A stretch of 64,000 nt of DNA, from positions 4,913,501 to 4,977,500 of the forward strand of contig NC_070604.1 in the NCBI RefSeq assembly GCF_027172205.1, given 5' to 3'. The position numbers were made by a program, and so were the translations under genes. This DNA comes from Podarcis raffonei (Eukaryota > Chordata > Lepidosauria > Squamata > Lacertidae). Positions 24,286 to 34,473 of the stretch are shown here, one piece after another. Below the pieces are notes generated by a model. The model was not told the DNA's origin. It made no database searches and saw only the letters and a program-made list of their open reading frames with translations. Within the stretch, counting starts at the first letter, position 1, and each line of letters starts with the position of its first letter.

Positions 24286-24589
24286 ACCCCTAAAACCTTG
24301 GCCTTTTCCAAAATAGTCTCTATCCCAAAAAAACTCAAGGATAGCCTCAAAATAGAACCACATTGTCCAATATCATTGATAAACCAACAGTACAAGATAT
24401 TCACATCAATCCTGGCTAACGACCTAAAAAAGTTCCTTCACCAACTTATCACCCCGGACCAGGCAAGCTTTGTTCCTGGTCGCAACATAACAGATCCCTT
24501 TAGGAAACTACTGAATCTGATAGAACACAGCAAAACAACCAAACTCCCACTGATGATCATATCCCTAGACATCCTTAAAGCCAGTGTGA

Positions 24590-24852
24590 GAGAGAGCCAG
24601 TGTGGTGTAGTGGTTAAGAGCGGTAGTCTCGTAATCTGGTGAACCGGGTTCGCTTCCCCGCTCCTCCACCTGCAGCTGCTGGGTGACCTTGGGCCAGTCC
24701 CACTTCTCTGAAGTCTCTCAGCCCCACTCACCTCACAGAGTGTTTGTTGTGGGGGAGGAAGGGAAAGGAGAAAGTTAGCCACTTTGAGACTCCTTCGGGA
24801 AGTGATAAAGCAGGATATCAAATCCAAACTCTTCTTCTTCTTCTTCTTCTTT
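24590..24852 (+). mobile_element. Squamate tRNA-like SINE (agccagtgtggtgtagtgg family), nested in L1
   Basis: Full-length copy, from gagccagtgtggtgtagtgg to a (CTT)n tail at 24829-24852. The family is as at 14.70 kb. Confidence 0.85.
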
Positions 24853-24872
24853 GATTGCTTAGAATAGACATA

Positions 24873-25199
24873 CAGTGGTGCCCCGCAAGACGAATGCCTC
24901 GCAAGACGGAAAACCCGCTAGACGAAAGGGTTTTCCGTTTTGGAGGTGCTTCGCAAAACGAATTTCCTATGGGCTTGCTTCGCAAGACGAAAATGTCTTG
25001 CGAGTTCCTGCGGGGTTTTTTTCCTCCCCCCCCTTTTTCTAAGCCGCTAAGCCGCTTATCCGCTAAGCCGATAAGCCGCTAAAAGCCGCTAATAGCGCTA
25101 ATCCGCTAATCCGTCAATGGGCTTGCTTCGCAAGACGAAAAAACCGCTAGACGAAGAGACTCGCAGAACGGATTCTTTTCGTCTTGCGAGGCACCACTG
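24873..25199. mobile_element. TA-flanked palindromic MITE (CAGTGGTGCC family)
   Basis: TA|CAGTGGTGCCCCGCAAGACG on the left and cgtcttgcgaGGCACCACTG|TA on the right are inverted termini. The interior repeats gcttcgcaagacga and a ladder of taagccgct units (25041-25110). Tigger-like by its termini and TA target. No coding capacity. Confidence 0.85.
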
Positions 25200-25984
25200 T
25201 ATCTATTAGCAGTATTAACTAACATTAAATTTGGCCCCAACTTCCTACAAACTCTCAAATTTACTCCCAAGCCTCCGCAAAATGCAGAATTAACAATATG
25301 GACTCCAATACCATAGCAATCCACAGAGGCACAAAACAAGGGTGCCCACTGTCTCCCTTCCTATTCATCTTGGCCCTGGAACCCCTGGCAATCTGACTCC
25401 AAGCAGACCCCGATATCAAGGGTGTAGAAATAAAAGGTAAAACCTACCAACTTGGGCTCTTTGCAGATGACTTGATAGTCACAACACAGCAACCACCCTA
25501 ACTAAAGAACTCAACACATTCGCAATGGTGTTGGACCTACAAATAAACTTTGCAAAATCTGAGGCTTTGTGCTTCAACACACTCTCTCTCACACACACAC
25601 TGCATACCCAAAAGGAATTCACCAACATCAAAAGATAAAACTCTGGTGTACCAAATTCAGGTACCTAGGGGTTCAAATAACCAAAACCTCAACAAACTTT
25701 ACCTCCACAATTACAAGCCCCTGTGGCGACAAATCAACAGAGACTTGAGGAAGTGGAACAACACCAACCTTACCCTGACAGACAAAACAGCAATGATCAA
25801 AATGATCACCCTCCCAAAACTAACCTTTTTATTCCAAACTCTCCCAGTCTGGATTCCCCCAACCCAACCCCAGAAGTGGCAGAAAAAAACTATTTTCTCA
25901 CACAAAAAGCCAAGAATAAGCCCAAAATATCTGCACCTCCCCTCCTCAGAAGGAGGATGAGGAATCCCCAACATAGAATCATAT

Positions 25985-26229
25985 CACTGTGGTACCTCAA
26001 GGTTACAGACACTTCAGGTTGCAGATGCTTCAGGTTACAGACTCCGCTAACCCAGAAATAGTACCTCGGGTTAAGAACTTTGCTTCAGAATGAGAACAGA
26101 AATTGCATGGTGGCGGGGCGGCAGCAGTGGGAGACCCCATTAGCAAAAGTGGTGCTTCAGGTTAAGAACAGTTTCAGGTTAAGAACGGACCTCCAGAACA
26201 AATTAAGTTCTTAACCTGAGGTACCACTG
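25985..26229. mobile_element. Tigger-like MITE (CAGTGGTACC family), nested in L1
   Basis: Left terminus cactgtggtacctcaaggtt (slightly decayed) and right terminus aacctgaGGTACCACTG|TA. The arms repeat cttcaggttacagactccgc and gttaagaacagtttcaggtt. Orientation is inverted relative to the copy at 29.75 kb. Confidence 0.85.
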
Positions 26230-26649
26230 TACATCACCAACCAAGTACGCCACATAATATTGTATATTCTAGAAGATGAGACGAAACAATAGGTCCGCTT
26301 GGAGAGACAACATCGAAAACATTCCCACAACAGCATACCCATTTGTCCAAAACAAACTAAAGAAAATCCCCACCACACTGAACAGGTTCACACAGTCCAT
26401 GCTTAAAGCATGGAAAGGAAAAGCAGTCAAACTATCCTGATTCTTGTCCCCACTAACCCCCCTGGCCCACCACCCACTATTCCAAGGCGCAGCACAAAAC
26501 CTCCAGATAAAAAATTGGCAAACAAAGGCCTACACAGTCTAAAAAGACATCTATAGCAACAACAAACCCAGACCAACACAAGAAATACAGGACAAACTAG
26601 GGGACACCCAAATACCTTGACTAAGTGTAATATAGCACCATAAGCCGTT

Positions 26650-27010
26650 TAAAAAATATGGTTCAAAAGTGGTGTAAGAATGGCGTTACAATTACACTGA
26701 CAAAACAAATGATCTGTGTCATTTCCTTATCTTAACTAAAGTGTTGGCCTCCTTCTAACTTCTTCCAGATCATCTAGTTGTGAAACAGAAATTCTACGTA
26801 CCACAGCATATCTTGATTTGCAAGTTTCCTAGCATACATTCCATTTCGGAATCAAGTTCGTAGTTAGTGTTAGGCCAGGCTCATGTGAGAGCATGTGGCA
26901 TAAAGTGAGATCAGCAACAAGCAGTGAGGAAAGGATAGAGGTTTTATATTGAACAGGAACTGAACCAGGGTAATGGAATTTTCCATCTTTTATGTGAATT
27001 TCATTTCTTA
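26650..27010. other. Unassigned non-coding DNA
   Basis: No exon or repeat recognised between the L1 relic and the next SINE. Confidence 0.45.
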
Positions 27011-27016
27011 CATAAA

Positions 27017-27342
27017 GGTAAAGGTAAAGGGACCCCTGACCATTAGGTCCAGTCGCGGACGACTCTGGGGTTGCTCATCTCGCTTTATTGGCCGAGGGAG
27101 CCGGCGTACATGTGGCCAGCATGACCAAGCCGCTTCTGGCGAACCAGAGCAGTGCACGGAAACGCCATTTACCTTCCCGCCGGAGCGGTACCTATTTATC
27201 TACTTGCACTTTGACATGCTTTTGAACTGCTAGGTTGGCAGGAGCAGGTACCGAGCAATGGGAGCTCACTCCGCCATGGGGATTCGAACTGCCGACCTTC
27301 TGATCAGCAAGTCCTAGGCTCTGTGGTTTAGGCACCCCCAAT
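27017..27342 (-). mobile_element. tRNA-headed SINE, subfamily A (antisense)
   Basis: aaagggacccctgaccatta ... gtgcacggaaacgccattta ... ggggattcgaactgccgacc; the final tRNA-like head is partly missing after gtggtttaggcac. Confidence 0.85.
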
Positions 27343-27351
27343 AACAGGGCT

Positions 27352-27482
27352 TTTTTTCAGCCAAAACTCACCGGAACTGAGTTCCGGCACCCTCAGGTGG
27401 GCGCCATTATCATTCTAAGAGAATGAGGGAGGTGTTCATGGTCAGTTCCGGCTCCTCTTTTTCTAGAAAAATAGCACTGACT
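27352..27482 (-). mobile_element. Short palindromic MITE (inverse of 4.50-kb copy)
   Basis: gccaaaactcaccggaactg / gagttccggcaccctcaggt on the left and ggctcctctttttctagaaa on the right are the reverse complement of the element at 4497-4632. Confidence 0.6.
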
Positions 27483-27489
27483 ACCCATC

Positions 27490-27815
27490 ACCTTGTGGAA
27501 AGTGCAACTGGGCCCCTACTTTTCCAGAAATTCCTTACTCAGATCACATTGAGGCAGTCGATTTTCTTCCAAACATTCCAGCAATATTTATAATTCCACA
27601 TCTATTGTGATGACATTGTTCTTCTCTTCAGCATTTCATTATGCTGATGACGTGACTTTGTCTTTTAATCTGGTCCTCATCCAAGAGATACCTAAAAGTT
27701 TTATACTTTATTTCATTCAAGTGACAAAATAATGTTCTTTATCACCCTGCCATTATCCTCCTTTTATTCAGTGAGGTAGGTACCATCCCAGTTGACCCAA
27801 AATTAATAATACATA
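27490..27815. other. Unassigned non-coding DNA
   Basis: No exon or repeat recognised. Confidence 0.4.
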
Positions 27816-27816
27816 A

Positions 27817-28178
27817 AGGTAAAGGACCCCTGATCGTTAAGTCCAATCGCAGATGACTCTGGGGTTGCGGCGCTCATCTCGCTTTACTGGCCGAGAGAGC
27901 CAGCGTTTGTCCGCAGACAGTTTTTGTGGGTCATGTGGCCAGCATGACTAAGCTGCTTCTGGCGAACCATAGCAGCGCATGGAAACACCGTTTACTTTCC
28001 CGCCAGAGCAGTACCTATTGATCTACTTGCACTTTGACGTGCTTTCGAACTGCTAGGTTGGCAGGAGCAGGGACCAAGCAGCAGGAGCTCACCCTGTCAA
28101 AGGGATTTGAACCGCCAACCTTCTAATCGGGAAGCCCAAGAGGCTCAGTGGTTTAGTCCACAGCGCCACCCGCGTCCC
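27817..28178 (-). mobile_element. tRNA-headed SINE, subfamily A (antisense, full length)
   Basis: aggtaaaggacccctgatcg ... catgtggccagcatgactaa ... cagcgccacccgcgtccc, including the complete inverted tRNA-like head. Confidence 0.9.
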
Positions 28179-28189
28179 TCTACCAGTTT

Positions 28190-29570
28190 AGTTCTGGCCT
28201 CAGAACTACTCCTTTTTTATCACCTGTTTAATACAGCATCTGCTTGATGGGAAAGTATGCATTATATGAGTAGATCAGTTACCTTGCATTATATAATTTT
28301 GCAGTCAACAAAACTGCATCTAATAAATAACTATTGGGTGTTTATGGTAACTATCATAGGCAAATAGGAAAGACCTTTCAAAATAACTTGGAAAAGTTAT
28401 TTCTACCTATCATTGCTATAGTTATTAAGAGGTATGTTACCTCAGCAAATGGCATTTAGAAACATATTGTTGACGTTTAATCTTGAATATATATCTACAA
28501 GGGAGTTGCTCAGATTCCACCTTGAATAACTCCTCCCAATTCCAAAATGGCATCTCTGCAGATACCAAATGCTTGTTTTTATAAGGAGTGCATGCAAAGC
28601 GAGTCCAAGCCATTTATGGCTGCTATGCAGGTGTTTTACATGCATTGCACATATTTTTCGAAACGCAAGCTTGTCTCCTTCACAGATTATGGGTGGGGTG
28701 AAAAGAAATGTTCGAAGCAGCCCCCATTCCGGTGGCCCACGAGATCAGCCACGATGCCAAATGAAATGGCACACATTTCCCCCTTCCCAAGAAGGCTGCC
28801 TTCTCCACCCCGAGGTCTTCTGCAAAAGTGTTGAATGTAGGGCAGGCTGACTCAGCATTGCAACCACACAGCTAGGCACCTACGTAGGAGGGGAAGAGAG
28901 CTAGACATGGGCTCCGTTAAAAGCACTTGTTGGCTGAAACACACACACACACAAAAATGGCCCATATTTCAGAGGTCTGGGTTGGTTGCGATAGATTCAT
29001 TTCAGCAGACATTCCTGGAAGGAGCTTGAAAAGCTGGTTTTTAACTGTTATGAGTGAACAGAAACCTCCTGAGAAGTCACTCAGGGCAGGACCACCAGCA
29101 GGGTTTTCCGGGACAGGTACAAAATGTGTAGTTGCCCAAACTATCCCTCTGCAGATCTGGCCCAAAGTATTGCTGCACGCCACCCCAATCTCGGAGCGGT
29201 GCAAGGTCCCAGGGCTTTTGGGCACTCGCGCAGGATTCAGAAGGAGGGGCAGCAGAGATTTGTGGGGTCTTCATGATATATGGTTTATTTGCAGCTCTGT
29301 ACAACCTGAACCTACAATGGAGGGGTTCACAGCATTCAACACCCGTAAAGGTCTTGCTTCTCCCTTGGATTCAAAGAGAAATCAAACATGGCTTGCAAAC
29401 GTTGCTCTGACTCTCTCTCTCTCCAACTTGCTGATTTACTTCCATTTATTTATTTAATAATTATTATTAATTTTAACTGCTAGGTCTTTATTCATTTAGT
29501 GTGATCAGTCAACAGGAATGCACAATGCTAGCGGGCCAATGGGCCTCTTTAAAACCGCCCAGGACTCACA
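28190..29570. other. Unassigned non-coding DNA
   Basis: Several overlapping open frames of 90-176 codons on both strands (28547-28850, 28927-29457) share no motif with known families and lack splice context consistent with each other. I looked here for IL-17 exons and found none. A host exon remains possible but unsupported. Confidence 0.4.
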
Positions 29571-29584
29571 CACAGGAACCCATA

Positions 29585-29643
29585 GAAAATCTCTATTGGT
29601 TAGACTGCAATATCAGCCAGACCACAAGGTGACACTGTAGCAG

Positions 29644-29684
<41 letters not shown>

Positions 29685-29750
29685 TACAAACAATCTTTGT
29701 TAGTTCGCAATATCCACCAAGATTACAAGCTGGCACTGTCACATTATAAA
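29585..29750. repeat. Imperfect direct repeat around a (CA)n microsatellite
   Basis: ttggttagactgcaatatca ... ggtgacactgt (29598-29639) and ttgttagttcgcaatatcca ... ctggcactgt (29698-29740) are diverged copies in the same direction, separated by (AC)n at 29649-29681. Origin unknown. Confidence 0.55.
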
Positions 29751-29752
29751 TA

Positions 29753-29978
29753 CAGTGGTACCTCAGGTTAAGAACTTAATTCGTTCCAGAGGTCCGTTCT
29801 TAACCTGAAACTGTTCTTAAACTGAAGCACCACTTTAGCTAATGGGGCCTCTCGCTGCCGCCGCACTGCCAGAGCACGATTTCTGTTCTCATCCTGAAGC
29901 AAAGTTCTTAAACTGAGGTACTATTTCTGGGTTAGCAGGGTCTTTAACCTGAAGCGTCTGTAACCCAAGGTACCACTG
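29753..29978. mobile_element. Tigger-like palindromic MITE, intact ends
   Basis: TA|CAGTGGTACCTCAGGTTAAG on the left and GTAACCCAAGGTACCACTG|TA on the right. The cleanest copy of this family in the window (226 bp). No coding capacity. Confidence 0.9.
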
Positions 29979-30035
29979 TAAATATAATCAGCCATTTTAA
30001 GTAATTAAAAGCTGCTACACACACACACACAGTCA

Positions 30036-30340
30036 GGGACGCAGGTGGCGCTGTGGGTTAAACCACAGAGCCTAGGACTTGCCGATCAGAAGGTCGGTGG
30101 TTCAGATCCCTGCAACAGGGTGAGCTCCCGTTGCTCGGTCCCTGCTCCTGCAGTGGGAAGGTAAACGGCGTTTCCGTGCGCTGCTCTGGTTCGCCAGAAG
30201 CGGCTTAGTCATGCTGGCCACATGACCAGGAAGCTGTACGCCTGCTCCCTCAGCCAGTAAAGCGAGATGAGCGCTGCAACCCCAGAGTTGTCCGTGCCCG
30301 AAACTAACAGTCAGGGGTCCTTTAACCTTAACCTTTACAC
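30036..30340 (+). mobile_element. tRNA-headed SINE, subfamily A, internally deleted
   Basis: gggacgcaggtggcgctgtg head and caggggtcctttaaccttaa tail. The segment from ccaacctagcagttcgaaag to gataaataggtaccgct is missing between 30148 and 30153. Confidence 0.85.
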
Positions 30341-30440
30341 ACAAACAGTATAGAGAGAGATGGGGGGTGAGAACCCAAAACTTGTGGCTAGGGTTGCCCT
30401 GTATAATACAGGATTGTCCCGTATTCCAATGTAAAATGCC

Positions 30441-30864
30441 TAATTGCTAAAAACTGGAAAAAAGAAACTGTGCCAACAAAAATGGAATGGCGAGACAAAC
30501 TGTTAGAGTGTATTGAACTGGCTAGATTAACAGAGGCAATTAGAGATCACACTAGACAAGAGTTTCAAAAAGCATGGGGGAAATGCAGAGAATACTTCAC
30601 GAAACAGTGCCCTAAAATACATACCTGGACTTTTTTCGATTAATGTCTGCAGGATATTTAAGTTATAATTAGAAAAATCTTAATAATTATTCATAAAGGA
30701 AACATCTTGTAAGAAGTAAATAAGGAGGCCAGATACAGGATAAATGAAGCCTTTTATTTTGTTGGTTGTATTTTTGTATGTTATGTTTATTGTATTTCTG
30801 TATTGGGGGGTGGGGGGTTTATGTTATGTTGTAAATAAATTTCCAATAATTTTTTAAAAAAAAT
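30441..30864 (+). mobile_element. L1 3' end (5'-truncated)
   Basis: It opens in ORF2 C-terminus (IAKNWKKETVPTKMEWRDKL, LTEAIRDHTRQEFQKAWGKC), stops near 30643, then a 3' UTR with G-rich run and A-rich tail. The flanks share taaaatgcc (30432-30440 and 30865-30873), a probable short target duplication. Confidence 0.8.
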
Positions 30865-30889
30865 TAAAATGCCATATCCCATCCAGCCC

Positions 30890-30970
30890 TACTTTGGGGG
30901 CCCAGGGATGAGCCAGGGACCTTCTGCATGCAGACCAGATGCTCTGCCCCTGAGCTATGGCCTTGTGGGG
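30890..30970 (-). mobile_element. tRNA SINE fragment (antisense)
   Basis: gggaccttctgcatgcagac / cagatgctctgcccctgagc / tatggcc is the inverse of a SINE head ggccatagctcagtggtaga. Only the head is present. Confidence 0.6.
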
Positions 30971-30974
30971 TGGG

Positions 30975-31447
30975 GGGTGGGGGTAACTTACCAAAGTATG
31001 ATGAGCAGGCCTCAAGCTCTCAGAGCAAAGTGGCTCTGAGCTCCAGGAAAAGAAGGTTTGTATAGGCTTTTCCCTCCCCTTTGCAAGGGCTGATGGGACA
31101 GCTTTTTCTCATGAGCCCATTGCACAGACAAGATACTGGGCAAAACCTTGCCCAGTATTTTGCGGCAATCTGTGGGTCACAGTGCGGCCGAGCAAAGGTG
31201 CCCTGCGCTTATTGGGCACAGAGCGAGGCTCCTTGGTATATTAACCAGTAAGAACTTAAAGAAAACTGGACTGCATTGCTAGTTGTTTCAGAGCAATGTG
31301 TTTATTTGTATTTACACCTCTTTTTTGTAACAAGTTTAAGGACAGTTTGCAGTAAAACTTTGGAACTCTTTTCTCGGTGTGGGGAGCTTACCGAGTCATA
31401 CTCTGCGCAAGGCCCAGATCGGGGAATTGCATTCACATAACTTTAAC
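30975..31447. other. Unassigned non-coding DNA
   Basis: No exon recognised. The target sequence of the next L1 insertion continues at 31907. Confidence 0.4.
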
Positions 31448-31465
31448 AAGAAGCCCACACGTACC

Positions 31466-31888
31466 GGCAGACGAAGGTGATTGACTACATGGGACTGGCT
31501 GAGATGACCGGCAGAATCCGAGACCAAGGGAAAGAGACGGTGGAAGAAGACTGGAAGAAATTTAAAGTTTACCTTAAAAACTGTTGCAAAATTAATGAGT
31601 GCTAAAATGTCTTGAGTAATGCAAAATAGAATTGCAGCGATAAACAATTGGATATGGGAAAAAGGATTTAAAGGAAGTGTCACAAGCAAATAAAATTAGG
31701 GGTTGCTGGAAAGATTTAGAACAAGGATGCAGAAAAAGGAGGTATGGGGAAGTCGCTGAAAGAAGGTTTAAGGAAAAGAAGGTTAAGAAATTATACATGT
31801 GTATGTGTTTGGTTGTTTTTGTATTGTTTTGTATTGTTATTTGATATGTGTTGGAAAATTAATAAAAATTTATTTAAAAAAAAGAAAG
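31466..31888 (+). mobile_element. Young L1 3' end with 18-bp target duplication
   Basis: 5'-truncated insertion. The first bases encode an L1 ORF2 C-terminus (KVIDYMGLAEMTGRIRDQGK, then VEEDWKKFKVYLKNC), followed by 3' UTR and A-rich tail. An exact 18-bp direct repeat aagaagcccacacgtacc lies at 31448-31465 and 31889-31906. It is closely related to the copy at 32.79 kb. Confidence 0.9.
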
Positions 31889-31906
31889 AAGAAGCCCACA
31901 CGTACC

Positions 31907-32299
31907 TCTACTCGGAAGCGCAGGAGGAGGAAGGAGGTGCTCAGGAACAACGTCCAGCACGTAAGCTGGTGCAGAAATCGATTTTGCTTCCAGAGGACAC
32001 CCTTGTATGCGGAGGACTGAAGCAATGGCAGCTGGGAAATGGAAGACCCATCTGCCCCCCAAGCAGAGCTGCAAAGGCACCACCATCACACCTGGGACTG
32101 AGCTCTGCTCCTCACCTGGCCCATTTTGCAGCATCCTTGTAACAGCTCAGTATCTAGCAGGTGAGTGATTGCAAAAGGCATTATTCCCTGGGTAGCTTTT
32201 TTTAAAAATTGGTTATTTATTGTGTGATGGTATGTTTGTTTTCAAAAAAGGGAACAATTTCACTTTTTCCTTTATTTGATGTCTCTTAACTTCAATATT
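31907..32299. other. Unassigned DNA with a basic-residue open frame
   Basis: Just after the L1 duplication, a plus frame reads an Arg/Lys-rich stretch (TSTRKRRRRKE). It is too short to call and matches nothing I recognise. No RNA gene or repeat identified. Confidence 0.35.
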
Positions 32300-32546
32300 C
32301 CTGCCAACCTAGCAGTTCGAAAGCACGTCAAAGTGCAAGTAGATAAATAGGTACCGCTACAGCAGGAAGGTAAACGGCGTTTCCATGTGCTGCTCTGGTT
32401 TGCCAGAAGCAGCTTAGTCATGCTGGCCACATGACCCGGAAGCTGTACGCTGGCTCCCTCGGCCAGTAAAGCGAAATGAGTGCCGCAACCCCAGAGTCGG
32501 TCACGACCAGACCTAATGGTCGGGGGTCCCTTTACCTTTTTAAGGA
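32300..32546 (+). mobile_element. tRNA-headed SINE, subfamily A, 5'-truncated
   Basis: It begins at cctgccaacctagcagttcg and ends gggggtccctttaccttttt; the tRNA-like head is missing. Confidence 0.85.
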
Positions 32547-32785
32547 GTCTCTGTGGGAGTATATTGTATTTTTAAAATCTGGGTATCAGAGTTTTAAGGG
32601 GGCTAACCAGATTGGGATAGCTGGGATAGCAGGCTTGTTGGTTTTGAATGCCTTATGTAGATTATTCCCCCCCCCAATTTCGTTGTTCTGTATGGGACAA
32701 TGACAATAAAGATTATCGTATCGTATTGTAGCTGGGTCTTGGAGGTGGAAGAGGCAGCTGGTTGGATTGAAACACTGAGAAGGGC

Positions 32786-33532
32786 CGACCAAGGATTAAG
32801 ACATTCTGGGAGATGATTTATAACGAAATGAAAAAGGTATTCAAATATACCTTCCTGAAGAAACCAGAGGCCTTTCTCCTGGGCATGGTCGGCCAATTGG
32901 TGTCAAAGAAGGATAGAACCTTTTTTATGTATGCAACATCAGCAGCAAGAATACTCATCGCGAAGTATTGGAAGACACAAGATTTACCCACCCGGGAAGA
33001 ATGGCAGATGAAGTTGATGGACTATATGGAACTGGCAGAAATGACTGGCAGAATCCGAGACCAGGGAGAAGAGTCGGTGGAAGAAGATTGGAAAAAGTTT
33101 AAAGACTATTTACAGAAATACTGTAAAATTTATGAATGTTAGAAAAACGCGGGAATGAAGTTATATGGCTTTAGTAGAAATGTTATAAGGAATTAAGTAT
33201 AAATAGATTAATAGAGTATTAAGGAAAAAATAAGGTTAGAATGTGTTAAGATAATTATAGGATAGGAAACAGAGGAAGGTGGAAAGGAATTGCTGAAACA
33301 ATTAACAGAAGTGGAATACAAAAAGGGAGGTGTGAGGAGGTCGTTGAAATAAGTGAATGAAAGTTAAGATATTGAAATTGTTTGATGTGTTTTAATTTGT
33401 TTTTGGTTTCTTTTGTTTTGTTAGTTTAATGTGTTAGCATTATGTAGTGTTTTTGTATTGTTTTGTATTGTATTGTTCTTTTTTTGTGGTGTTTAAATTG
33501 TTGGAAAAGTAATAAAAAAATTATAAAAAAAA
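32786..33532 (+). mobile_element. Young L1 3' end with open ORF2 C-terminus
   Basis: The open frame to the stop at 33140-33142 reads KTFWEMIYNEMKKVFKYTFL, then AARILIAKYWKTQDLPTREE and VEEDWKKFKDYLQKYCK: the L1 ORF2 C-terminus. A 3' UTR with GTTT-rich text and poly-A follows. A 17-bp exact duplication gaaacactgagaagggc flanks it (32769-32785, 33533-33549). The intact frame and duplication point to a recent insertion. Confidence 0.92.
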
Positions 33533-33689
33533 GAAACACTGAGAAGGGCTGGACTCCTGTTCCTCCCTCAGCCTTTCCCTGGGGAAAAGCAAACAGGTTC
33601 ATGTTTGTGGTGCATGACAGGTGCATGACAGCTATTGGAGTCTTCCGCTTGCATTTAAGTCACAAGAGATCCGCATCTGATTGCTCAAT

Positions 33690-33800
33690 GGCCTAGGAAG
33701 CTGCCCAGACTGGAGAGTCAGGGACTGTACCGGGCACCTTCTGCCTGCAAGCAGATGCTCCAGTCACTGATCTATGGCCTTGAGCTGCCTCCACAATGCA
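33690..33800 (-). mobile_element. tRNA SINE fragment (antisense)
   Basis: gactgtaccgggcaccttct / gcctgcaagcagatgctcca / gtcactgatctatggcctt is the inverse of the ggccatagatcagtggtaga head family. Degraded. Confidence 0.6.
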
Positions 33801-33889
33801 TAAAACCAGCCCCTGGCCTGGCTCGCCAGTTCTCTTAAATATTTCACCACTAAGAAAGTTTTCAATTCGAAAAATGTGAACAGACAACT

Positions 33890-34473
33890 CGATATTTCTG
33901 TCTTTTTATTCATTCTTTAAGTTACTGAATAAATACAAATAACTCATGTTTTTGAATTATAATTTGCAGGTGCATAAATACAAGTTATATAAATAGGTCT
34001 TATAAATACAGCTGGAAGCAAGTTTCTCTTTGCTTCTCCATGAGTTTCACATTTCATATGCATTTATATCGTGACATAGAACATACAATTCAATAAGACT
34101 GACCAATAGCACAGGGGTAAAGGATGCAACACTCGTTACAAGGGAGGACTTTTACATTTTTGGCAAGTGAAGAGAAGAGGCCATTTTAGCTAGGAGAGAT
34201 TATTTTGTCATCGTGGCCTAAGGCCAGGAGGAATATATATTCAACATTTTCACGGCCTACTTAAATGTTTTGAAACAAATGGCATTTTAAAGTTGTGTCA
34301 CCTAGTAAGAAAGTTGCACAAAATCTTTCCTAATTCTATGTTGTCTTTATTTCTGCTCATCCCTGAGATAGCAGTTTCTTTCTCTTTTGAGTCATCAAAG
34401 AATGTGATTTGGATTCGGAAAGCATCAGCCTGGAGTGGGTCATTTAGCTCCATTGGTCAATTCTCTGCTTCTT
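33890..34473 (-). promoter_or_regulatory. IL17F: IL17F 3' UTR with AU-rich elements and poly(A) signal
   Basis: On the minus strand downstream of the stop, an AATAAA signal (plus TTTATT at 33905-33910) would end the transcript. Four ATTTA pentamers lie close upstream of it (plus TAAAT at 33930-33934, 33975-33979, 33990-33994 and 34003-34007), and another near 34260. AU-rich elements destabilise many cytokine mRNAs, including IL-17 mRNAs, through TTP and Regnase/Act1-regulated decay. The 3' end is inferred, not observed. Confidence 0.7.

Larger units (their letters stand above)
22041..26640 (+). mobile_element. L1-clade LINE ORF2 relic with five nested insertions
   Basis: Collinear ORF2 pieces: endonuclease start (ITLNVRGLGNPIKRKRI, LQEIH, GSIYAPN, ILGGDLNL; 22060-22735), a continuation with SDHAPVEATLKIG (23050 on), RT fingers (PISLINQQYKIFTSILANDL, QASFVPGRNITD; 24345-24500), the RGTKQGCPLSPFLF region (25330) and the catalytic FADD loop (LGLFADDLIV, about 25455), then C-terminal text to about 26630. 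Many stops and frameshifts. It is interrupted by an L2-like tail, a SINE with a 50-bp duplication, a second SINE and two Tigger-like MITEs. That order of events makes it one of the older elements here. Confidence 0.85.

Noticed and set aside
28547-29457. Cluster of overlapping ORFs up to 176 codons, considered as a missing IL17A or other exon
   Set aside because: No IL-17 motif, no consistent splice sites and no family match; ORFs on both strands point to composition.
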